This document shows positions 45,563 to 54,675 of a DNA stretch of 64,000 nucleotides, one piece after another. How positions within the stretch are numbered: position 1 is the stretch's first letter; each line of letters begins with the position of its first letter. The notes under the pieces were generated by a model. The model saw only the letters and a program-made list of their open reading frames with translations, had not been told where the DNA came from and did no database searches. The DNA comes from Hypericibacter adhaerens (lineage in GTDB: Bacteria > Pseudomonadota > Alphaproteobacteria > Dongiales > Dongiaceae), in the NCBI RefSeq assembly GCF_008728835.1, contig NZ_CP042582.1:992001-1056000 (forward strand). Direction: 5' to 3'. A program made the position numbers and the translations under genes.

Positions 45563-46150
45563 ATGGCGGAAAGCCTTCAGGCCAGCGCAGGCGCGGGGCA
45601 TGGCCCCGGCGCGCATGGCGAGGGGACAAGACGGGACTTCCTCTTCCTGGCCACGGGTGCGCTGACCGCCGTCGGCGTCGCCGCGGTCGCCTGGCCCTTC
45701 ATCAACCAGATGAACCCGTCGGCCGATACGCTGGCACTTTCCACCACCGAGGTCGACATCAGCCATGTCGAGGTCGGCCAGGCGATCACGGTGCTCTGGC
45801 GCGGCAAGCCGGTCTTCGTGCGCCACCGCACCCCGGAAGAGATCAAGGAAGCCGAGGCGGTCGACGTCAAGGAGCTGCGCGACCCGCAGACCGACCAGCA
45901 GCGCGTCCAGAAGCCCGAATGGCTGGTCATGGTCGGCGTCTGCACCCATCTGGGCTGCGTGCCGCTCGGCCAGAAGCCGAGCGATCCCAAGGGCGAGTTC
46001 GGCGGCTGGTTCTGTCCCTGCCACGGCTCGCAGTACGATACCTCCGGCCGCATCCGCAAAGGCCCGGCGCCGCGCAACCTGGAGATCCCGGCCTATGCCT
46101 TCGAGACTGACACCACTCTCCTGATCGGGGCGGAGGCCAAGAAGTCGTGA
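45563..46150 (+). CDS. petA: Ubiquinol-cytochrome c reductase, Rieske iron-sulfur subunit
   Basis: 195 residues. Tat signal-anchor: [20 protein letters not shown] (about 28-47), retained as the membrane helix. The [2Fe-2S] site is formed by CTHLGC (about 131) and CPCHGSQYD (about 151). It takes electrons from ubiquinol and passes them to cytochrome c1 in the bc1 complex. Good ribosome binding site. The stop overlaps the petB GTG by 4 nt (GTGA), so the subunits are made in step. Confidence 0.97.
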   Translation: MAESLQASAGAGHGPGAHGEGTRRDFLFLATGALTAVGVAAVAWPFINQMNPSADTLALSTTEVDISHVEVGQAITVLWRGKPVFVRHRTPEEIKEAEAVDVKELRDPQTDQQRVQKPEWLVMVGVCTHLGCVPLGQKPSDPKGEFGGWFCPCHGSQYDTSGRIRKGPAPRNLEIPAYAFETDTTLLIGAEAKKS

Positions 46151-47436
46151 GCACGCCCAAGTTCAAGAACCCGATCGTCCGCTGGATCGACTACCGGCTC
46201 CCGGTCTTCAGCTATCTCGACCACGAGATGCATGAATACCCGACGCCGAAGAACCTGAACTACTGGTGGAACTTCGGCTCGCTCGCCGGCCTCATGCTGG
46301 TGATCATGATCGTCAGCGGCATCGTGCTGGCGATGCACTACACCCCGCATGTGACGCTCGCCTTCAACAGCGTCGAGCACATCATGCGCGACGTGAACTA
46401 TGGATGGCTGATCCGCTACATCCATATGAACGGCGCGTCGATGTTCTTCATCGTCGTCTATATCCACATCTTCCGCGGCCTCTACTACGGATCCTACAAG
46501 AAGCCGCGCGAGCTCCTCTGGATGATCGGCGTCGTGATCCTGCTGCTGATGATGGCGACCGCCTTCATGGGCTATGTGCTGCCCTGGGGCCAGATGAGCT
46601 TCTGGGGCGCCACCGTCATCACCAACCTGTTCTCGGCGCTGCCGATCGTCGGCAAATACATCGTGACCTGGCTGTGGGGCGGTTTCTCGGTCGACAACCC
46701 GACCCTCAACCGCTTCTTCTCGCTGCACTACCTGCTGCCCTTCGTGATCCTGGGCGTGGTGGTGCTGCATGTGATCGCGCTGCACAAGCATGGGTCCAAC
46801 AACCCGCTCGGCATCGACACCAAGGGACCGCAGGACACGATCCCGTTCCATCCGTACTACACGGTGAAGGACTATTTCGGCGTCGGCGCGTTCCTGATCG
46901 TTTATGCCGCCCTGGTGTTCTTCAACCCGAACTTCTTCGGCGAGCCGGACAACTACATCCCGGCCAACCCGATGGCGACGCCGACCCATATCGTGCCGGA
47001 ATGGTACTTCCTGCCGTTCTACGCGATCCTGCGCGCGGTGCCGGACATCTGGTTCATCGAGGCGAAGCTCGGCGGCGTGCTGGCCATGTTCGGTTCGATC
47101 CTGCTGCTGCTGGTGCTGCCCTGGCTCGATCATTCGCCGGTCCGCAGCGCCCGCTTCCGCCCGACCTACAAATGGTTCTTCTGGATCCATCTGGTGGACT
47201 GCCTGATCCTCGGCTGGGTCGGCGCCAACCCGCCGGACGCGTTCTTCCACGGGATCCCGTTCGTGGTGATCGGCCGCGTGGCCACCGCCTGGTATTTCAT
47301 CCACTTCCTGATCGTGCTGCCGCTCCTGGGCTTCTTCGAGAAACCGAAACCGTTGCCCACCAGTATCAGCGAGCCCGTGCTCAAAGGCGGCGGCAAGCTT
47401 GCCGGTGCCACGGCCAAGCCGATGGAGAAGGCCTGA
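46147..47436 (+). CDS. petB: Ubiquinol-cytochrome c reductase, cytochrome b
   Basis: 429 residues, the full-length cytochrome b with eight membrane helices. The four heme His occur in two pairs 14 residues apart: [16 protein letters not shown] and [16 protein letters not shown]. The Qo-site PEWY motif is present ([10 protein letters not shown]). Starts with GTG overlapping petA. The tail after the last helix ([12 protein letters not shown]...) is typical of alphaproteobacteria. Proton-translocating core of complex III in the inner membrane. Confidence 0.97.
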   Translation: MSTPKFKNPIVRWIDYRLPVFSYLDHEMHEYPTPKNLNYWWNFGSLAGLMLVIMIVSGIVLAMHYTPHVTLAFNSVEHIMRDVNYGWLIRYIHMNGASMFFIVVYIHIFRGLYYGSYKKPRELLWMIGVVILLLMMATAFMGYVLPWGQMSFWGATVITNLFSALPIVGKYIVTWLWGGFSVDNPTLNRFFSLHYLLPFVILGVVVLHVIALHKHGSNNPLGIDTKGPQDTIPFHPYYTVKDYFGVGAFLIVYAALVFFNPNFFGEPDNYIPANPMATPTHIVPEWYFLPFYAILRAVPDIWFIEAKLGGVLAMFGSILLLLVLPWLDHSPVRSARFRPTYKWFFWIHLVDCLILGWVGANPPDAFFHGIPFVVIGRVATAWYFIHFLIVLPLLGFFEKPKPLPTSISEPVLKGGGKLAGATAKPMEKA

Positions 47437-48209
47437 TGCGTCGCGTCGCGCTCCTGACCTTCGCCGCGGCGGCGCTCGTCGCCCTCGGCTTCACCGCCTC
47501 GTCGGCCCGCGCCGAGGAAGGCGAACCCGCGCTCGAGCATCAGCGCTGGTCGTTCGACGGATTCTTCGGCACCATCGACCAGGCGGCCGCCCAGCGCGGT
47601 TTCCAGGTCTATCACGATGTCTGCGCCGCCTGTCACTCGCTCTCGCTGGTCGCTTATCGCAATCTCAGCGACATCGGCATCAGCGAGGACCAGATCAAGA
47701 CGATCGCTGCGCAGTACAACGTGACCGACGGCCCCAACGACAATGGCGACATGTTCGAGCGGCCGGCGCGCCCCTCGGACAAATTCGTGCCGCCCTTCGC
47801 CAACGCCAACGCGGCCCGCGCTGCCAACAACGGCGCGCTTCCGCCCGACCTGTCGCTGATCGTCAAGGCGCGCAAGGGCGGGCCCGACTATGTCTACGGG
47901 ATTCTTACCGGCTTCGGGGAGCCGCCGGCGGGCGTCACGGTCGCGGACGGCATGCATTACAACGCCGTCTTCCCCGGCCATCAGATCGCCATGCCGCCGC
48001 CGCTCTCCGACGGCGCCGTCACCTATGCCGACGGCACGGAGGCGAGCGTCCATCAGATGGCGCATGACGTCACGACCTTCCTCGAATGGGCGTCCGAGCC
48101 CGAGCTCGACGAGCGCAAGAAGATGGGCGTCAAGGTGATCCTGTTCCTGATCGCGCTGACGGGCTTCGCCTACGCCGTGAAGCGCAAGGTCTGGGCCGAG
48201 GTGCATTGA
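47436..48209 (+). CDS. petC: Ubiquinol-cytochrome c reductase, cytochrome c1
   Basis: 257 residues. Sec signal peptide (ALLTFAAAALVALGFTASSARA, about 5-26). Heme c attachment motif CAACH in YHDVCAACHSLSL. The Met ligand region is HQIAMPPPLSDG, and a C-terminal membrane anchor is VKVILFLIALTGFAYAVKRKV. It receives electrons from the Rieske protein on the periplasmic side. ATG overlaps the petB stop by one base (TGATG). A plausible terminator follows. Confidence 0.97.
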   Translation: MRRVALLTFAAAALVALGFTASSARAEEGEPALEHQRWSFDGFFGTIDQAAAQRGFQVYHDVCAACHSLSLVAYRNLSDIGISEDQIKTIAAQYNVTDGPNDNGDMFERPARPSDKFVPPFANANAARAANNGALPPDLSLIVKARKGGPDYVYGILTGFGEPPAGVTVADGMHYNAVFPGHQIAMPPPLSDGAVTYADGTEASVHQMAHDVTTFLEWASEPELDERKKMGVKVILFLIALTGFAYAVKRKVWAEVH

Positions 48210-48245
48210 TCCGGCGCCCCCCCACGAGGGGGGAAGGAAGACGCC

Positions 48246-48290
48246 AGGGCCGGGTGCGAAGCGAGGCTTCGCCCCGGCCCTTCGCTTTTT
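48246..48290 (+). terminator. Intrinsic terminator of petABC
   Basis: AGGGCCGGG (48246-48254) pairs with CCCGGCCCT (48273-48281), with an inner GCGAAG/CTTCGC helix, followed by TCGCTTTTT. It lies 37 bp after the petC stop. Confidence 0.75.
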
Positions 48291-48374
48291 CGCGGTCGCG
48301 AAGCAGGGCGGTATTTCTGCCATCCGGGGCGGCGTATCATGGCGGCGGGCACCCCGGGGAGCAGGGAGGACGTG

Positions 48375-48554
48375 ATGAGCCTGCATGGCAAGCTTCACGA
48401 GATCGTCGGCGGCGAGGTCCTGGCCTGGCTCGATAACGGCGTCATCTGCCTCAAGGCGATCGCGCCGAACAACGCCGATCCCGTCGAGATGAACGAGCAT
48501 GAGGCCGAGGAGCTCGTCCAGGTGCTGCAGACGCTGATCCGCGAATGCCGATGA
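48375..48554 (+). CDS. Small protein of unknown function
   Basis: 59 residues from MSLHGKLHEIVGGEV. Predicted soluble, acidic and largely helical at the C-terminus (NEHEAEELVQVLQTLIREC). AGGGAGGACGTG precedes the ATG, which supports translation and sets the start; a frame open to 48339 adds 12 unlikely residues. The sequence pattern (strand-rich first half with WLDNGVICLKAI, then a helix) suggests a compact alpha/beta fold. It has no recognised family, and is convergent with the aconitase X genes, 24 bp apart. Confidence 0.65.
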   Translation: MSLHGKLHEIVGGEVLAWLDNGVICLKAIAPNNADPVEMNEHEAEELVQVLQTLIRECR

Positions 48555-48578
48555 GAGCGGGCGTCGGAGGCGAATCCT

Positions 48579-48995
48579 TTACGCCGCCCGGATGGTTCCA
48601 TCCCGCCCGATGCTGACCTCGGCCCCGTCCGCCAGCTCGGCTTGGCGTTCGCGCGGCAGGACCAGCACCGGGATCGAGCCGTAGTTCATCTCGCGCGCGA
48701 CGACGACGCCGAGGCCCAGGATCGCGTCGGGCTCGGCGACGATGAGGGCGGCCGGCGCCAGGCGCTTGGCCATCAGCTCCAGCATGATGTAGCTCGAGGA
48801 GGAGGAGCCGATCATGCCCGGCAGCACCAGCACGCGATCCTTGAGCTCGGCCTCGTGGTTGGGATGGCGCGGATCGCTGATGCGGCCCGTGACCGGATCG
48901 ACGCCGCCCCAGAAGCTGATCGGCTTGCCGAGCTTCAGGATCCGGCCGCGGGCCTCGCCCTCGATCTGGATGCCGCCCTGGAAGACCCCGGTCAC
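48579..48995 (-). CDS. Aconitase X, small (swivel) subunit
   Basis: 138 residues with the DUF126/AcnX swivel-domain pattern: KPISFWGGVDPVTGRI, DPRHPN, VLVLPGMIGSSSSSYIMLEL (the Ser loop) and EPDAILGLGVVVAREM. With the large subunit it should form a split AcnX dehydratase; characterised bacterial AcnX enzymes dehydrate cis-3-hydroxy-L-proline. It overlaps the large-subunit stop by 4 nt (ATGA), so the two are coupled. The substrate is inferred. Confidence 0.9.
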   Translation of the reverse strand: MTGVFQGGIQIEGEARGRILKLGKPISFWGGVDPVTGRISDPRHPNHEAELKDRVLVLPGMIGSSSSSYIMLELMAKRLAPAALIVAEPDAILGLGVVVAREMNYGSIPVLVLPRERQAELADGAEVSIGRDGTIRAA

Positions 48996-50242
48996 GACCA
49001 GAGCCTCTCGTCGCGGCTGACGCGGCCGGTGACGGCGGAGCTCACGCAGTCGGCGAGGCTGCCATAGACGACCTCGTAGCCGGTGTTGGCCGGCGTGTAA
49101 TGCGCGAACTTGCCGGAGTTGGTCATGAGCACGCCCGCCCTGGCCGGCAGGATCGGTGCCACCACCACGCAGGTGTCGGCCACGACGGTCACGCCCGCCT
49201 GCTCCAGCGACGTCAGCCGCCGCCGCCGCTCGAGCTCGGCCACGACATGGCGGCCGGTGCAGACATAGAAGGGAAGCCGCAGCCGTCGGCCGCCGATCAG
49301 GGCCTCGAGCGCCTCGAACTCCTCGAGCGAGAAATGCGGGCTGCCCAGCGCCACGGCGTCGATCGCCTCGCCCGTCACGGTCGAAAGCCGGTCGCGGGCG
49401 GCGCGCAGCATCTCGGGCATCAGCCGGATGATCCGCTCGGGCGGCTGGCCGCCGAGCGCCGCGGCGGCCGTGGGCGCCTCGGGTGTCACGCCCGCGACAT
49501 GGAAGAGTCCCACGGCGCCGCTCGACGCGGCGGCGGCCCCCAGCGCCTTGAGCTGATCCTCGCTGACGGAAGCGGGCAGCCCGTCGATCACGCCGATGGC
49601 GGTGCCGATCTCGGCGCCGTACCAGGCACCCAGCACCGGAAAGAACACGTCGCTGGCCTTGAGCGCGTCGGAGAGGGCCGATGTGTCGATCAGAATGGTG
49701 GCGCGGCGCTGCTCGGCGCGGTGCAGCCCGTAATCGGGCGCGCGGGCGGCGATGGCGCAGCAGATATCGAGGAAGTCGCCATAGCGGTTGGTGCGGGCCC
49801 CCAGCACCGAGTTGCAGAAGGCGACCGCGTTGCTTTCGCCCCAGGCCACCTGCTCGCCGAATTTGGGCCGGTGCCCCGCCTGGTAGGGCGAGCAGGTCCA
49901 GGTCGGCCAGCAGCCCATCGCCTCATAGGCCTTCATCAGCCGCAGCGCCATCTCGTGCCGGTGGGGATCGGCCTTCACCGTCTCCGGCTTGAGGAGATCG
50001 AGGCCGCCGACATTCATGGTCGAGGGGATGGCCACCCGGGCGCCGCCCTCCACCAGCCGCTCGGCGAAATGCACGCCGCTGTCGCCGTGATAGAGCCCGC
50101 CATCGATATGGGAGGAGGTGACCGGGATCAGCCGGTCGGCACCGAGCATGGCGCCCATCTCGGCCAGGATGCGCATCGCCATGGCGGCCGCGTCGCTGCC
50201 GGCGGCGATGGCTCGTTCTTCGTCGGTCAATCGGACAGGCAT
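48992..50242 (-). CDS. Aconitase X, large catalytic subunit
   Basis: 416 residues, the DUF521/AcnX family. Landmarks: TSSHIDGGLYHGDSG (about 43), ARVAIPSTMNVGGLD, CWPTWTCSPYQAGHRPKFGE with Cys residues of the Fe-S site, WGESNAVAFCNSVLGARTNR (second Cys), and ADTCVVVAPI near the end (third). Probable reaction is dehydration of a hydroxyproline-type substrate. It is encoded upstream of the small subunit with 4-nt overlap. No proline racemase or Pyr2C reductase gene lies beside it, so the pathway cannot be confirmed here. Confidence 0.9.
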   Translation of the reverse strand: MPVRLTDEERAIAAGSDAAAMAMRILAEMGAMLGADRLIPVTSSHIDGGLYHGDSGVHFAERLVEGGARVAIPSTMNVGGLDLLKPETVKADPHRHEMALRLMKAYEAMGCWPTWTCSPYQAGHRPKFGEQVAWGESNAVAFCNSVLGARTNRYGDFLDICCAIAARAPDYGLHRAEQRRATILIDTSALSDALKASDVFFPVLGAWYGAEIGTAIGVIDGLPASVSEDQLKALGAAAASSGAVGLFHVAGVTPEAPTAAAALGGQPPERIIRLMPEMLRAARDRLSTVTGEAIDAVALGSPHFSLEEFEALEALIGGRRLRLPFYVCTGRHVVAELERRRRLTSLEQAGVTVVADTCVVVAPILPARAGVLMTNSGKFAHYTPANTGYEVVYGSLADCVSSAVTGRVSRDERLWS

Positions 50243-50302
50243 GGAACTTGAACGGTTCGCGACAAGCCGCCGATCTTAGCGGCCGCTCCGAGCGCTGTGG
50301 AG

Positions 50303-50344
50303 AAAAACAAAGCCCCCTCCCCGGCGCTGCGAGGAGGGGGCTTT
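50303..50344 (-). terminator. Intrinsic terminator of the GST gene
   Basis: On the minus strand AAAGCCCCCTCC and GGAGGGGGCTTT form a 12-bp stem (50333-50344 with 50309-50320), followed by TGTTTTTCTCC. It lies 38 bp after the GST stop and before the aconitase X genes, which therefore need their own promoter in the short remaining gap. Confidence 0.85.
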
Positions 50345-50381
50345 CGGTCAGGCGAAACGGTTCCTGTCGCGGTGCTGTCGA

Positions 50382-50987
50382 TTATGCCAGCCCCTCGGCC
50401 TTGAGGGCGGCCTGGACCGCCGGGCGCTTGCCCACGCGCTCGCGGAAGGCGATCAGGTTCTTGTAGCCGGAGAGGTCGACATTGAGCGGCTTGGCCCAGT
50501 TGGTGACGGTGAAGAGGTAGGCGTCGGCCGCGGAGAAATTCTTGCCCAACAGATACTCGTTGGTGGCGAGATGCCGGTCGAGCAGGGCGAGGCGGAGATT
50601 GAGCCGCTCCAGCGCGATCGCGCGATAGGCCTCCGGTACCGCCGGGTTCCAGAGAGGGCTGAAGCCCTTGTGGATCTCGGAGCTGACGAAGTTGAGCCAT
50701 TCCTGCGCGCGATAGCGGTCGAGCGTGCCGGCGGGCGGCACCAGCTTGGCGTCGGGCTTCTGGTCGGCGATGTACTGCAGCAGCACCGCGACCTCGGTCA
50801 TCACCTGGCCGTTGTCGAGCTGCACGGTCGGCACGTAGCCCTTCGGGTTGATCTTGGTGAAGTCCTCGCCCTTCTCGGTCTTCTTCACCTTGAGGTCGAC
50901 CTTGACGAGGTCGGCCGGAAGGCCGGCTTCGTGGAGCAGGATGTGGGGCGCCAGGGAGCAGGCGCCGGGGCTGTAATAAAGCTTCAT
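50382..50987 (-). CDS. Glutathione S-transferase, beta class
   Basis: 201 residues. N-terminal thioredoxin-like domain: MKLYYSPGACSLAPHILLHE, where Cys10 is the beta-class active residue; NPKGYVPTVQLDNGQVMTEVAVLLQYIAD binds glutathione (the cis-Pro and the TEVA turn). The helical C-terminal domain has LLGKNFSAADAYLFTVTNW. Soluble. It conjugates or reduces electrophiles with glutathione. Monocistronic, with its own strong terminator. Confidence 0.93.
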   Translation of the reverse strand: MKLYYSPGACSLAPHILLHEAGLPADLVKVDLKVKKTEKGEDFTKINPKGYVPTVQLDNGQVMTEVAVLLQYIADQKPDAKLVPPAGTLDRYRAQEWLNFVSSEIHKGFSPLWNPAVPEAYRAIALERLNLRLALLDRHLATNEYLLGKNFSAADAYLFTVTNWAKPLNVDLSGYKNLIAFRERVGKRPAVQAALKAEGLA

Positions 50988-51208
50988 GAGAACCTCGTTA
51001 GGATCGGGAAGTTTGGCGGCGGTCTTGGGCCGCCCTGGTATGTCGGGTCCGCGCGCGCCGCGCAAGATGGCACCTTTATGAAACGGGTCACCGCGGAGTG
51101 ACTATATTTGACGGCATTCCCAGAACCGGCGACGATGACGCCCCCGGCGCGAATTGGCTGCGGCGCATCGCCCGGCTTCGCCGCCTCGTGCGCATTGGCG
51201 TTACCGAT

Positions 51209-51553
51209 ATGACCGAACCCGCGCCTCCTCCGGATCCCACCGACCCCGGCGATCCCTCCGCAGCCGCGCTGGTGGCCGCCTTGTCGCTGCGGTTGCCGCA
51301 GCTTCAGTCCCTGATCGCTTCGCATCCGCAATATCGGGAAGGCGATCTCCTTCCTTATCTGCTGCTGGCCGAATGCTATCGCTGGCTGACTGCGCATGTG
51401 GCGCAGGTCGCCGCGCACGATCCCGAGGCCGAGGCGATTCGTCAGCTCTGCGGCGAACTGTTCTCGATCATCTTCGAGCATGACGCCCTGGGCGCCGCCT
51501 TCGCCATCGAGATGCTCGAGGCCATGCTGGCCGGTGACGAGTTGGGACGATGA
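51209..51553 (+). CDS. Protein of unknown function upstream of a SUKH-like gene
   Basis: 114 residues from MTEPAPPPDPTDPGD. After a Pro-rich tail come helices: ALSLRLPQLQSLIASHP, LLPYLLLAECYRWLTAHVAQVAAHDPE and LFSIIFEHDALGAAFAIEMLEAML. No membrane segment or catalytic motif is seen. The frame is open upstream to a GTG at 51098, which would add 37 residues, partly basic; the ATG is preferred. It lies 22 bp before the SUKH-like gene and is probably co-transcribed with it. Confidence 0.55.
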   Translation: MTEPAPPPDPTDPGDPSAAALVAALSLRLPQLQSLIASHPQYREGDLLPYLLLAECYRWLTAHVAQVAAHDPEAEAIRQLCGELFSIIFEHDALGAAFAIEMLEAMLAGDELGR

Positions 51554-51575
51554 TCCCGATCCGGAAGGAGCAACC

Positions 51576-52043
51576 ATGGGCATGAAGGATCTCGAAGAGG
51601 CGCTGCGGCTGATCGAGGAGAACGAGGAGCTGGCCGATTTCGTGGGGCCTCGTGACGCCGCTCTCGTCGACAAGGCCGAACGCACGCTCGGGGTCCGGTT
51701 CCCGCCCAGCTATCGCCGCTTCCTGCTCGAGCTTGGCGCCGGCAATTTCGGCGCCTTCGAGGTCTATGGCGTCATCGACGAGGACTGGGACGAATCCTCG
51801 GTGCCGGACGGGATCTGGTACACCATGAACGAGCGCCGGGAGAGCGATCTTCCCGATCATCTCCTCGTCATCGCCTCCGCCGGCGACGGCCCGCTCTATT
51901 GCCTGAGGCTCGGCGACGAAAAGGAACCGCCGGTGATCTTCTATTCGGCCGGGCTCGACGAGGAGGAGCAGGAAAGGAAGATCGCCGCGGAGAATTTCGG
52001 CGCCTTCCTGCTCGAAGGGGTTCGCGACGAGCTCGAGGCGTGA
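51576..52043 (+). CDS. SMI1/KNR4 (SUKH) family protein
   Basis: 155 residues from MGMKDLEEALRLIEENEEL. The SUKH pattern is visible: VDKAERTLGVRFPPSYRRFLLELGAGNFGAFEVYGV (about 30-66), IPDGIWYTMNERR, DLPDHLLVIASAGDGPLYCLRL and a final FGAFLLEGV. Many SUKH proteins are immunity proteins against polymorphic toxins, while others are plain intracellular interaction modules. No toxin gene is next to it. GGAAGGAGCAACC gives a strong ribosome binding site at this ATG. Confidence 0.8.
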   Translation: MGMKDLEEALRLIEENEELADFVGPRDAALVDKAERTLGVRFPPSYRRFLLELGAGNFGAFEVYGVIDEDWDESSVPDGIWYTMNERRESDLPDHLLVIASAGDGPLYCLRLGDEKEPPVIFYSAGLDEEEQERKIAAENFGAFLLEGVRDELEA

Positions 52044-52365
52044 GCCGGTTCCGCTGCCTTGCGACGCTCGGCCGGCGACCTCGGTAGGTTTCTCCCGCCG
52101 GCATCCGGAATATCCCGGGGGAATGCGGTTCCAGAGTTCCGGAGACGCGACGCGTCGCCGGCTCGCGCCGCGGAGAACCCGACCGGGAGGCCGGCGGTTT
52201 AACGCATTGTGAGCCAGTCTGTGCCATGGTTAACGGGTCTTGAAACCCGGCCCGTGCCGCGGATTCAGCGCCGGCCCTGCCGGTTTTCGCACCAGCCCAG
52301 CCTTGGTCGCCGATGGGACCTGATTCCCGGATCTCGACCTGCGCTAGCGGAGAGATCGGTCCTTC
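52044..52365. other. 322-bp gap before the histidine kinase
   Basis: No gene seen. It includes ACGGGTCTTGAAACCCGG (about 52234-52251), a short hairpin with a second ACGGG/CCCGT pairing around it, and a GGCCGGCGG-rich stretch. A promoter for the kinase must be here but no convincing -35/-10 pair stands out, and no known riboswitch was recognised. Confidence 0.4.
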
Positions 52366-54084
52366 ATGTCCTCTTCCGACGGCCCCTCCGAGAAACCCCC
52401 TCTTCAACCCTGGGGCCGGCTGCGCTGGGGTGCCGGTCTGGCCATCCCGGTTCTGGCCGCCACGCTGTTCGTCTCGATCCTGGTGCTGGCGGCGGTGGTC
52501 GCGATCATCACCTACCGCGACACCCTTCGTCATACCGAGAACGAGTGCCAGCGCGTGGTCGCGGTGGCGGCCGAGCATGTCGCGCGCATCGCCGAGGAAA
52601 CGGATCGCAGCCTCCGGGTGGTGGCGCAGTGGATCGAACGCAATCCCGACGCCCCGCTCGACGCGCCGGACCTGGTCGCACTGGCCGAGATCATGACCCT
52701 GGATCCCGGCCAGACCCGCGCCATCGCCGTGATCGATTCGACCGGACAGGCGGTGAGGCTCGAGCCCGGCGGAACCGCCCGGCCCATCGACATGTCGAAG
52801 CGACCCTATTTCGCCCTCGGCCGCGACGGGCCCGAGCGGACGGTGCTGTTCGCGCCGCCCTGGCGCAGCAGCAGCACGGGCGAGTTGACCGTACCGGCGC
52901 TTTACAAACTCGCCGTCGAGCGCCGCGAGCTCATCATCGTCACGGCCTTCTCCGTCGGCCGCGTGGGCGATCTGATGGTCTCGCTGCTGTCGGAGGAGGT
53001 CCATGGCCGCCTTCTGTTGCGCAATGGCGACACCGTCCTGGTCGCTGCGATCAGGGCCGGGCCCGACCAAGCGGCGGAGCGGGCGGCGGCCGACGCCATG
53101 CTCGGCCAGCCGGTGCCGGCGCCGGCCCCGTCGGAGATCACCTGCAACCGGACCATCGCCGGCACTGGGCTGGCCGTCGAAGCGCATCTCGATCGCACCG
53201 CCATGCTGGCCGGCTGGTATCGCGGCGTGGCGGCTTCGGCGGGCCTGCTGCTGCTGGTCCTGCTGGTCGTGCTGTTCCTGTCGCTCGAGCTCAGATCCTT
53301 CTATCGGCGGCTGAGGACGAGCGAGGAGAGCTTGCGCGAATCGCTGGCCCGCGCGAACGAGGCCAACCAGGCCAAGACCATGTTCCTCGCCAACATGAGC
53401 CATGAGCTGCGCACGCCGCTCAATGCGATCATCGGCTTCTCGGAGCTGATCGAACGCCAGGCCTTCGGGCCGGTCTCGGAGAAATACCGCATCTATGTGG
53501 GCGACATCCTCCAGTCGGGGCGCCATCTCCTGAGCATCGTCAACCAGCTTCTCGACATGGCCTCGATCGAATCCGGCAAGGACCGGCTGGAACGGCGGCC
53601 GATGGATCCCAAGGCGGCGCTGCTGAGTGCCGTCGCGATGATCCGGGGCACGACCCAGGCGGCCGGCATCGCCATCGATGTGGATGGAGGCAGCCTGCCG
53701 GACCGGATGATCTGCAGCGAACGCGCCTTCCGGCAGATCGTGGTCAACCTGGTCTCCAATGCCGTGAAGTTCTCGCCGCAGGGCGGCCGCGTGCGGGTCA
53801 CGGCCGCGGCCCAGGGACCGGACTGGATCTCGCTGGCCGTCGCCGATCAGGGCATCGGGCTGACGCCGGACGAGCTCGCCCAGCTCTTCACGCCGTTCTG
53901 GCGCAGCGAGAATGTCTGGACGCGCCGCAGCGACGGTATCGGGCTGGGGCTGGCGCTCACCCGGCGCCTGATCGAGGGGCTCGGCGGCTCGATCGAGGTC
54001 GAGAGCGAACCCGGCAAGGGCAGCCGCTTCACGGTGCGGCTGCCGGTCGATCCGACGGCGGCGGACAAGGGCGCCTCCGCCTGA
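52366..54084 (+). CDS. Sensor histidine kinase with periplasmic Cache-like domain
   Basis: 572 residues. TM1 about 25-49, periplasmic region about 50-285 resembling dCache sensors ([13 protein letters not shown] is the common SKRxYF motif), TM2 about 287-307, then a coiled linker and the kinase core. H-box [10 protein letters not shown] with His346, N-box [12 protein letters not shown]1 DQGIGLT, G2 [12 protein letters not shown]. No receiver domain and no response-regulator gene beside it, so it is an orphan kinase in this window. The SKRxYF Cache type often senses small organic ligands. Confidence 0.92.
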   Translation: MSSSDGPSEKPPLQPWGRLRWGAGLAIPVLAATLFVSILVLAAVVAIITYRDTLRHTENECQRVVAVAAEHVARIAEETDRSLRVVAQWIERNPDAPLDAPDLVALAEIMTLDPGQTRAIAVIDSTGQAVRLEPGGTARPIDMSKRPYFALGRDGPERTVLFAPPWRSSSTGELTVPALYKLAVERRELIIVTAFSVGRVGDLMVSLLSEEVHGRLLLRNGDTVLVAAIRAGPDQAAERAAADAMLGQPVPAPAPSEITCNRTIAGTGLAVEAHLDRTAMLAGWYRGVAASAGLLLLVLLVVLFLSLELRSFYRRLRTSEESLRESLARANEANQAKTMFLANMSHELRTPLNAIIGFSELIERQAFGPVSEKYRIYVGDILQSGRHLLSIVNQLLDMASIESGKDRLERRPMDPKAALLSAVAMIRGTTQAAGIAIDVDGGSLPDRMICSERAFRQIVVNLVSNAVKFSPQGGRVRVTAAAQGPDWISLAVADQGIGLTPDELAQLFTPFWRSENVWTRRSDGIGLGLALTRRLIEGLGGSIEVESEPGKGSRFTVRLPVDPTAADKGASA

Positions 54085-54148
54085 AGCCGGCGTGGGATCT
54101 GCGCGGCTTTGCCGCGCGGTCGAAGCTCCTGCTCGCTTGTCGGGCACG

Positions 54149-54598
54149 ATGAATCGTGTCCATGCTTGGAACATGACGAGGGGGAGCTTGTTCAGGCGTA
54201 GACGGAGCGGAAGGCTGTGGCTCGGCCTGTCGCTTTGCTATCTGCTGCTGTTCAACGCGCTGCTCTCGGCCGGCGCCGGCGCAAGATGGGAGATCGCACA
54301 GGCGGACCCGCTGCAGCGGGCCATCCTGGATTCGCTCTGCCGGCCGGCTGGCGGCGAGGCGCCGCAAGGCCAGAACCCCGGCCATCACCCGTTCGACTGC
54401 GGAATCTGCGGCCACGCCTGCCCGATGGGCGGCTGCGTTCCGGTCGCGTTCGTCCGGAGTTCCGAATTCGAGTTGGCGGCGGCGCGCAGCTTTGTGCCTG
54501 CCTTCGCCGATCGCACCTTGCTGCCCGCCGGCGGCCGGCTGCTTTATCCCTCCGACAGCTTTTCCCAAGGTCCTCCGCGGGCCGTGATCCGGGCTTAA
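54149..54598 (+). CDS. DUF2946-like protein with Cys-rich motif
   Basis: 149 residues from ATG 54149; ATG 54173 (MTRGSLF) is the other candidate and gives 141. A membrane segment (LWLGLSLCYLLLFNALLSAG) is followed by a Cys/His cluster, HHPFDCGICGHACPMGG, and an Ala/Pro-rich end. The Cys pattern and size fit DUF2946, which is often found with TonB-dependent receptors, copper or PepSY genes. Directly upstream of a PepSY-TM gene, 77 bp apart. The cluster could bind metal, but function is unknown. Confidence 0.6.
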   Translation: MNRVHAWNMTRGSLFRRRRSGRLWLGLSLCYLLLFNALLSAGAGARWEIAQADPLQRAILDSLCRPAGGEAPQGQNPGHHPFDCGICGHACPMGGCVPVAFVRSSEFELAAARSFVPAFADRTLLPAGGRLLYPSDSFSQGPPRAVIRA

Positions 54599-54675
54599 GC
54601 CCGCTCTCGCATCAACCGAAACTGGAACCGCAGGGCGGATACCGTCCTGCGCTCGATTGCCTTTGGGGAAACACC

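Noticed and set aside
46266-47435. Long frame leading into cytochrome c1
   Set aside because: It is an alternative frame of petB; petC has its own signal peptide and a coupled ATG.
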